Assembly (NCBI RefSeq): GCF_040782645.1
Contig: NZ_CP160403.1
Coordinates: 248,001-312,000 of the forward strand
Direction of reading: 5' to 3'
DNA from: Streptomyces sp. HUAS ZL42
GTDB taxonomy: Bacteria; Actinomycetota; Actinomycetes; Streptomycetales; Streptomycetaceae
Length of the DNA: 64,000 nt
Part shown: positions 60,092 through 64,000 of the stretch, one piece after another
Layout: every line of letters starts with the position of its first letter
Position numbering within the stretch: the stretch's first letter is position 1
The notes under the pieces: generated by a model
What the model was told of the DNA's origin: nothing
Seen by the model: only the letters and a program-made list of their open reading frames with translations
Database searches by the model: none
Position numbers and translations under genes: made by a program

Positions 60092-61591
60092 CTACATCGC
60101 GTCCCGTACCGTCTGCGGCAGCGCCGTGTGCAGCGGGAGTACCAGCCCCAGCGGCAGCGCCGCCGCGAACGCCGCCGCCTGGGAGCCGTAGACGGGCCGT
60201 ACGGCGATACGCGCGGCCGGCGCCAGGTTGTCCAAGGCGGCGGCCGCCGTCGTCAGTTCCTCGGCGGAGTTGACGGTCGCCGTGATCAGCAGACCGAAGC
60301 GGATGACCCCGTGGCCCTGGGCCTGTTCCTCGGTGGTCCGGCGCGCGGCCGTGACCTCGGCGTCGTCGCGGGCCTGGCCGATCGGTGACTGCTGGGCGGC
60401 GAACAGGGCGTTCTTGTAGTCCTGTTGCACGACGCGGGCGCCCTCGGAGCGGGTGTGCGGGCGGTAGAGGAGGGTGACGCGCTTGCGGGCGATGTCGAGA
60501 CTGGGCTGGACCAGGCCGGTCAGGACGTTGGAGAAGACCTCGCCCTGCGGGGCCTCCGTCATGGCCCAGGTCACGCTGAACGCGCCGTCGTGGCGGTAGT
60601 GGTCCCAGGCCTCCTGGGCCGCCATGGGCCCGGCCTCGTCCCAGGTCAGGCCGGTGCCGCCGGCGGCCTGCGCCTCCTCGACCAGGGACGCCACGGTCGG
60701 GTCGTAGGCGACGCGTATCGCCTCGGCGAGCTCGGTCGCGGTCATCGGTACGGCCGTGCCGGCGCCGGTCATGGCCAGCCCGGCGGTCAGGCCGGGCAGG
60801 CGGGTGCCGATGTACACCGCCATGTCCTCGGCACTGCGACGGGGTGAGCCGGGACGGGCCGCGCCGGAGTACGTCAACGCGATCCTCGTGGCGATCTGCG
60901 CCGAACCGGCGGGATAGGCGGCCAGTACCTCCCGGAGCATCGACCTGGCCAGGTCAGGGGCTCCGGCGAACCAGTTCGCGGCGATCTCCTGCTGCAACCG
61001 GACTCCGGAGTCGGGGGCGGTCTCCACGGTGACGCTCACGGCGACGAGGTCCGGCTCGGCGCCCAGGGTGGACAGCCACTGGCCCCAGTGGGCCACCCAG
61101 GTGTCGACCTGCTGCTCGTCGACGAGGGCGGCTCCGTCGGCGTCGCAGGAGATGACAACGGTGTGATGGCCGGTCGCCGGGATCGTGATCATGGCGAACG
61201 GGCGTCCGTAGCCGTCCTGCGCCTCCGTCAGCGCGGACTCGGCGGCCAGACCGGGCAGTTTGCAGGTGCCGTGACCGGCCCGGCCCATCGGGCCCGAGCG
61301 GTACAGGTGGCCGCCGGAGGATGTCGTGCGCCACCAGGCCAGGCGGACCGCGCCGCGCTGCATCAGCGTGCGGCCGTGCCGGTCCCGTACGGCGAGCGGG
61401 GCGGTGAGCACCGCGAGCACGACCGCCAGGCCCAGCGCCACCCATATCGAGATCAGCGTGGCCAGGACCACGGCGATCAGCCCGGCGAACAGCAGCAGGG
61501 TCGCCCCGAGGGACAGCCCTCGCAGGCCGGAGGCGCGGGGCTTGCGGAAGTTGCCGTACGTGCGGGGATGGGGTGTTTCAGTGACTGCCAC
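60092..61591 (-). CDS. SCO6880-family conjugation-associated membrane protein
   Basis: 499 residues. Two membrane helices about 25-75 (ATLLLFAGLIAVVLATLISI), then a large cytoplasmic domain (LQQEIAANWFAGAP, ARKRVTLLYRPHT) of the SCO6880 family, equivalent in place to VirB3/VirB4 N-terminal parts. GTG at 61591 with GGAG overlaps the upstream gene's end by 14 bases; 49 bases separate it from the ATPase gene. Confidence 0.87.
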   Translation of the reverse strand: MAVTETPHPRTYGNFRKPRASGLRGLSLGATLLLFAGLIAVVLATLISIWVALGLAVVLAVLTAPLAVRDRHGRTLMQRGAVRLAWWRTTSSGGHLYRSGPMGRAGHGTCKLPGLAAESALTEAQDGYGRPFAMITIPATGHHTVVISCDADGAALVDEQQVDTWVAHWGQWLSTLGAEPDLVAVSVTVETAPDSGVRLQQEIAANWFAGAPDLARSMLREVLAAYPAGSAQIATRIALTYSGAARPGSPRRSAEDMAVYIGTRLPGLTAGLAMTGAGTAVPMTATELAEAIRVAYDPTVASLVEEAQAAGGTGLTWDEAGPMAAQEAWDHYRHDGAFSVTWAMTEAPQGEVFSNVLTGLVQPSLDIARKRVTLLYRPHTRSEGARVVQQDYKNALFAAQQSPIGQARDDAEVTAARRTTEEQAQGHGVIRFGLLITATVNSAEELTTAAAALDNLAPAARIAVRPVYGSQAAAFAAALPLGLVLPLHTALPQTVRDAM

Positions 61592-62849
61592 GAAGCTTCT
61601 CCTGCTGGTCGTCGGCGGGGTCACGGACCGGCACCGGCATGGGGGCCGCCGCTTCCTCCTGGTCGTACGGGTTTGTCTGCTCTGCGTCCTGCGAGTGCGC
61701 CGGCCGGGCGGGGCCGCCCGCGATGCGCTCGGCGTCCGGTGCGCCGCGGGGCCGGTCGGCGCCCCGCGCCGGGCCCGGGCCGCGGGTGCTGCGTACGCCG
61801 GTGGTTCCCGCCCCGTCCGGGCTCAGCGCGGCGCCGGACACCGACCGGCCGGCGGCCAGGCTCCGCAGGTGCGGTACGGGCAGCGCCCCGGTGACCGTCA
61901 CCGGGCCGCCGGCCCCGGCTGACGCTCTGGCCGCGCGGCCCGTGCCGGAGACCGCCGCCTGGACGACGGGGGCGGCGAACCGCATCAGCGCGGGCAGAGT
62001 GAAGCAGGCCAGCACGATCAGTACGACCCCGGAGACCATGGAGACGACCTCGTCGCCCTGACTGCGGCCGCTCATCGCGAACGCGGCCGCATACACGACG
62101 GCCGCGGCCGGCTTGTACAGCACGAAGGCGAGCAGCCATCCCACGGACCTGCGGAACCAGACCCGGCCGCCGGCGGTGCCGCTGACCGCCGCCGCCAGGG
62201 GCAGCGTGCCGGTGAGGATCACCAGCATGGCCATCCGTACGATCATCAGCGCGATCTGCGCCACGCTCCCGGCGATCACCAGCATGGCCATGATCAGGAC
62301 GAGGAACGACGAGTCCGTGCCGCCCAGCGCCAGCATGGCCGAGGTGCGTTTGTCGAACTCGGCGACACAGCTCGCCACCGGCTCGCCGGTGGCGCTGATC
62401 TGCTCGCAGCCGGTGGACCTGTCGATGATCCAGACGCTGAACTTGTCGCCCGCCACGGCCAGCAGATTGACCGTGGCGACCCCGGCCGAGGAGACCACCA
62501 CCAGGTTGAGCAGCCCCTGGAGCGCCTGGCGGGCGGGCTCGCCGCGGCGCTGCCAGGCGATGTGCCCGGCCGCGACGACCAGGCAGAGTACGGCGGCGAA
62601 GGACGTGAACCAGAGCGTGGATCCGCGCAGGAACGCCACCGGGCCACCGGTGTCGTCCAGGTCGGGGGCGCCCAGGTTCATCCAGGCGCTGCCGAGTGCC
62701 TTGACGGTGGTGCTCGCCGCCTGTGCGGCGCTCTCGGCGATGTCGTCGAACGCACTGCCGCCAAGGTCCTTCGGGGCCGTGCCCGCCCCGTCCCCCACGC
62801 AGTAGCCGCCGATCGTCGGGGCCACCCAGCCGAAGTCGCAACCCGCCAT
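61578..62849 (-). CDS. VirB6/TrbL-like polytopic membrane protein
   Basis: 423 residues with about six membrane helices (LWFTSFAAVLCLVVAAGHIA, VAQIALMIVRMAMLVILTG, VSGVVLIVLACFTLPALM) and a Pro/Gly/Ala-rich cytoplasmic tail. An extracellular loop holds two Cys (STGCEQISATGEPVASC). Matches the channel component of actinomycete conjugation loci. ATG at 62849 overlaps the stop of the next gene (TGATG) and has GGAGGAG; the long upstream open frame is that gene out of frame. Confidence 0.88.
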   Translation of the reverse strand: MAGCDFGWVAPTIGGYCVGDGAGTAPKDLGGSAFDDIAESAAQAASTTVKALGSAWMNLGAPDLDDTGGPVAFLRGSTLWFTSFAAVLCLVVAAGHIAWQRRGEPARQALQGLLNLVVVSSAGVATVNLLAVAGDKFSVWIIDRSTGCEQISATGEPVASCVAEFDKRTSAMLALGGTDSSFLVLIMAMLVIAGSVAQIALMIVRMAMLVILTGTLPLAAAVSGTAGGRVWFRRSVGWLLAFVLYKPAAAVVYAAAFAMSGRSQGDEVVSMVSGVVLIVLACFTLPALMRFAAPVVQAAVSGTGRAARASAGAGGPVTVTGALPVPHLRSLAAGRSVSGAALSPDGAGTTGVRSTRGPGPARGADRPRGAPDAERIAGGPARPAHSQDAEQTNPYDQEEAAAPMPVPVRDPADDQQEKLRGSH

Positions 62850-63610
62850 CACACTCCTCCCCACTCGGCGTATCCGGCGAGGGAGTCGACCGGGGTGGGG
62901 GCGGGCGGGTCGGCCGGGTACTCCAGCCTCCAGTCGCCGTCCCGCCACAGCACGGTGGTGGTGGCGGCCTGCATACGGCCGTCCGGGAACCGCCACACGG
63001 TCTGGATCACCGCCGTCGTGTCGTTGTAGGTGACGAATCTGAACCCGGCGATCTGCCCGTGCGCGGCGCCGCCCCCCTCGTCCGGGGGTGCCGTCCGTTC
63101 CGCCTCGGTCCGGTCGGCGATGTAGGTGTCGCGGCCCTCGCCGACGGTCTGGGTGCGGGTCACCTTCCGCCAGTCGTCGGCGGCCAGGTAACGCACGCTG
63201 ATCTGGCTGGTGGCCAGCAGGGCGCCGACGGGGGTGTGCGCGTAGCAGCGCGCCGCGTCCTCGTCGGCCAGGGCAGGGCCGGCCGCCTTCGAGGAGGGGA
63301 GGGCGACGGCTTCGTACAGGGTCCAGGTCACGCCCGCGGGCGCGGAGGTGGGCACGTCCTGCCGTTCGTCGGCGAGTTCGGGGCACTCGGCGTCGTCGGC
63401 GGCGGGCGGGGACCGCGGCGGGTCGGCGGTGCGGGTGCCGGGTGACGGAGCCGTGGTCGAGCCGTCCTTGCCCGAGGTGTCCGAACCGACGGCGATCGCC
63501 GCTCCGATGACGGCGACGAAGCCGATGAACGCGGCGGCGAGGACGAAGCCGGTACGCAGCCACGGACTGCGCGGCTCGTCGGGCGTCGCGCGGTCGCCGG
63601 GCTCTGCCAT
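62849..63610 (-). CDS. VirB8/TcpC-like single-pass membrane protein
   Basis: 253 residues. One membrane helix about 21-43 (TGFVLAAAFIGFVAVIGAAI), a Ser/Thr/Pro stalk, then an NTF2-like extracellular domain (YEAVALPSSKAAGP, ARCYAHTPVGALLATSQISV, WRLEYPADPP). This fold and position fit the VirB8-like subunit of conjugation machines. ATG at 63610 has GGAGGAA. Coupled to the VirB6-like gene. Confidence 0.83.
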   Translation of the reverse strand: MAEPGDRATPDEPRSPWLRTGFVLAAAFIGFVAVIGAAIAVGSDTSGKDGSTTAPSPGTRTADPPRSPPAADDAECPELADERQDVPTSAPAGVTWTLYEAVALPSSKAAGPALADEDAARCYAHTPVGALLATSQISVRYLAADDWRKVTRTQTVGEGRDTYIADRTEAERTAPPDEGGGAAHGQIAGFRFVTYNDTTAVIQTVWRFPDGRMQAATTTVLWRDGDWRLEYPADPPAPTPVDSLAGYAEWGGV

Positions 63611-63679
63611 GTTCCTCCCCCATCCTCGTGGGTTGTCAGGAGACGAGACGTCTGACGAGACGTCCTGTGAATCTCGGGA

Positions 63680-63997
63680 CTAGACGAGCGCCCCGACGAT
63701 CCCGGACGCGGAGCCGACGAGCAGGCACGCCCCCAGGACGAAGCCGAGGCCTCGGGCGTGCTCGCGGCCACCGCCCCGGGAGTGGTCGATCGCCATCCTG
63801 GCGGCGACGCCGAAGATGCCCGCGACACACAGGGCGGTGACGCTCCAGGCCACCCACTTCAGCACCGTCAGCAGCCCCTCCGCGCCGGGCGGCGCCTCTC
63901 CCCCGCCGACGTCCGGCACGCCCGAGGGCCCGGCGGACGCCCCGGCGAGGTCGGTGAGAGGGGTTATGTGAGGTGAGGCGTCCAGAGCGGCCGCCAT
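63680..63997 (-). CDS. Small two-helix membrane protein of the conjugation operon
   Basis: 105 residues with two membrane helices (LKWVAWSVTALCVAGIFGVA and LGFVLGACLLVGSASGIVGA) and a soluble N terminus. Size and position resemble VirB2/TrbC-like pilin or channel subunits, though no processing site is clear. ATG at 63997 is at the window edge, so its ribosome site is not seen; the operon continues to the right. Confidence 0.8.
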   Translation of the reverse strand: MAAALDASPHITPLTDLAGASAGPSGVPDVGGGEAPPGAEGLLTVLKWVAWSVTALCVAGIFGVAARMAIDHSRGGGREHARGLGFVLGACLLVGSASGIVGALV

Positions 63998-64000
63998 CAG

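Noticed and set aside
61578..63623. 681-codon reading of the VirB6-like protein
   Set aside because: The first 258 codons are an Arg-rich shadow of the VirB8-like gene; ATG 62849 with GGAGGAG is the real start.
1..64000. CRISPR arrays, rRNA and tRNA genes
   Set aside because: No regularly spaced direct repeats with unique spacers and no recognisable rRNA or tRNA signature were seen by eye; a tRNAscan or Infernal search was not possible.

Overview
High-GC DNA (roughly 70% by eye) with strong third-position G/C, many GTG starts and ATGA/GTGA gene overlaps. The families present (BTAD/STAND regulators, GAF-SpoIIE-HATPase, SCO6880-type conjugation proteins, DUF4184, DUF4913, DUF6192, IclR and PadR regulators) point to a Streptomyces-like actinomycete. 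Many insertion-sequence scars and broken genes suggest an accessory region such as a chromosome arm or integrated element. This is inference; no rRNA, tRNA or CRISPR array was found.

1-11.7 kb: the end of a two-component pair, then a minus-strand operon (receiver-only regulator, SMP-30 lactonase-like protein, HisD-family dehydrogenase, SDR). Further along are a decayed GAF-SpoIIE-HATPase gene and a ribose-type ABC transporter (lipoprotein, double ATPase, permease). Together these look like uptake and oxidation of a small polyol, sugar acid or sulfonate. 11.0-11.5 kb holds scraps of two dehydrogenases.

11.7-14.3 kb: a PadR regulator coupled to a membrane protein, then a DUF4184 membrane protein.

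14.3-31.2 kb: a catabolic island. A ThDP enzyme, acyl-CoA synthetase and SDR form one operon; a divergent IclR regulator, and a GAF/winged-helix regulator with an aldehyde dehydrogenase, form others. All three promoters carry the same TTTCA-N5-TGAA palindrome, so they look like one regulon. An alpha/beta hydrolase, a phosphotriesterase-family metallohydrolase, an ATPase of the anti-sigma type, a Rid protein and an APC permease follow. The inferred logic is hydrolysis of an ester or lactone, C-C cleavage or decarboxylation to an aldehyde, oxidation to an acid and CoA activation. 26.4-28.4 kb is a graveyard of IS1380, IS630 and response-regulator fragments.

31.4-53 kb: a cell-surface and envelope island. 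Two large BTAD-STAND-TPR regulators lie among two membrane-anchored proteins that share an identical 243-residue N-terminal/stalk module (729 bp, inverted, 12 kb apart) but carry different extracellular heads: three ChW-like repeats in one, a ricin-type lectin in the other. Nearby are a VanX-like dipeptidase, a class B PBP, a thaumatin-GH128 fusion, a Cys-rich mini-protein coupled to one regulator, a DUF4913 protein and two repeat-rich proteins of unknown function. IS701, IS3, ISAzo13, IS110 and IS630 copies or fragments break this stretch up.

53-64 kb: an IS630 element with two overlapping ORFs, a 1.2-kb stretch without a recognisable gene, a secreted expansin-like protein with FN3 and chitin-binding modules, a small membrane protein, a secreted SGNH hydrolase, and a five-gene conjugation/type IV secretion-like operon running off the right edge.
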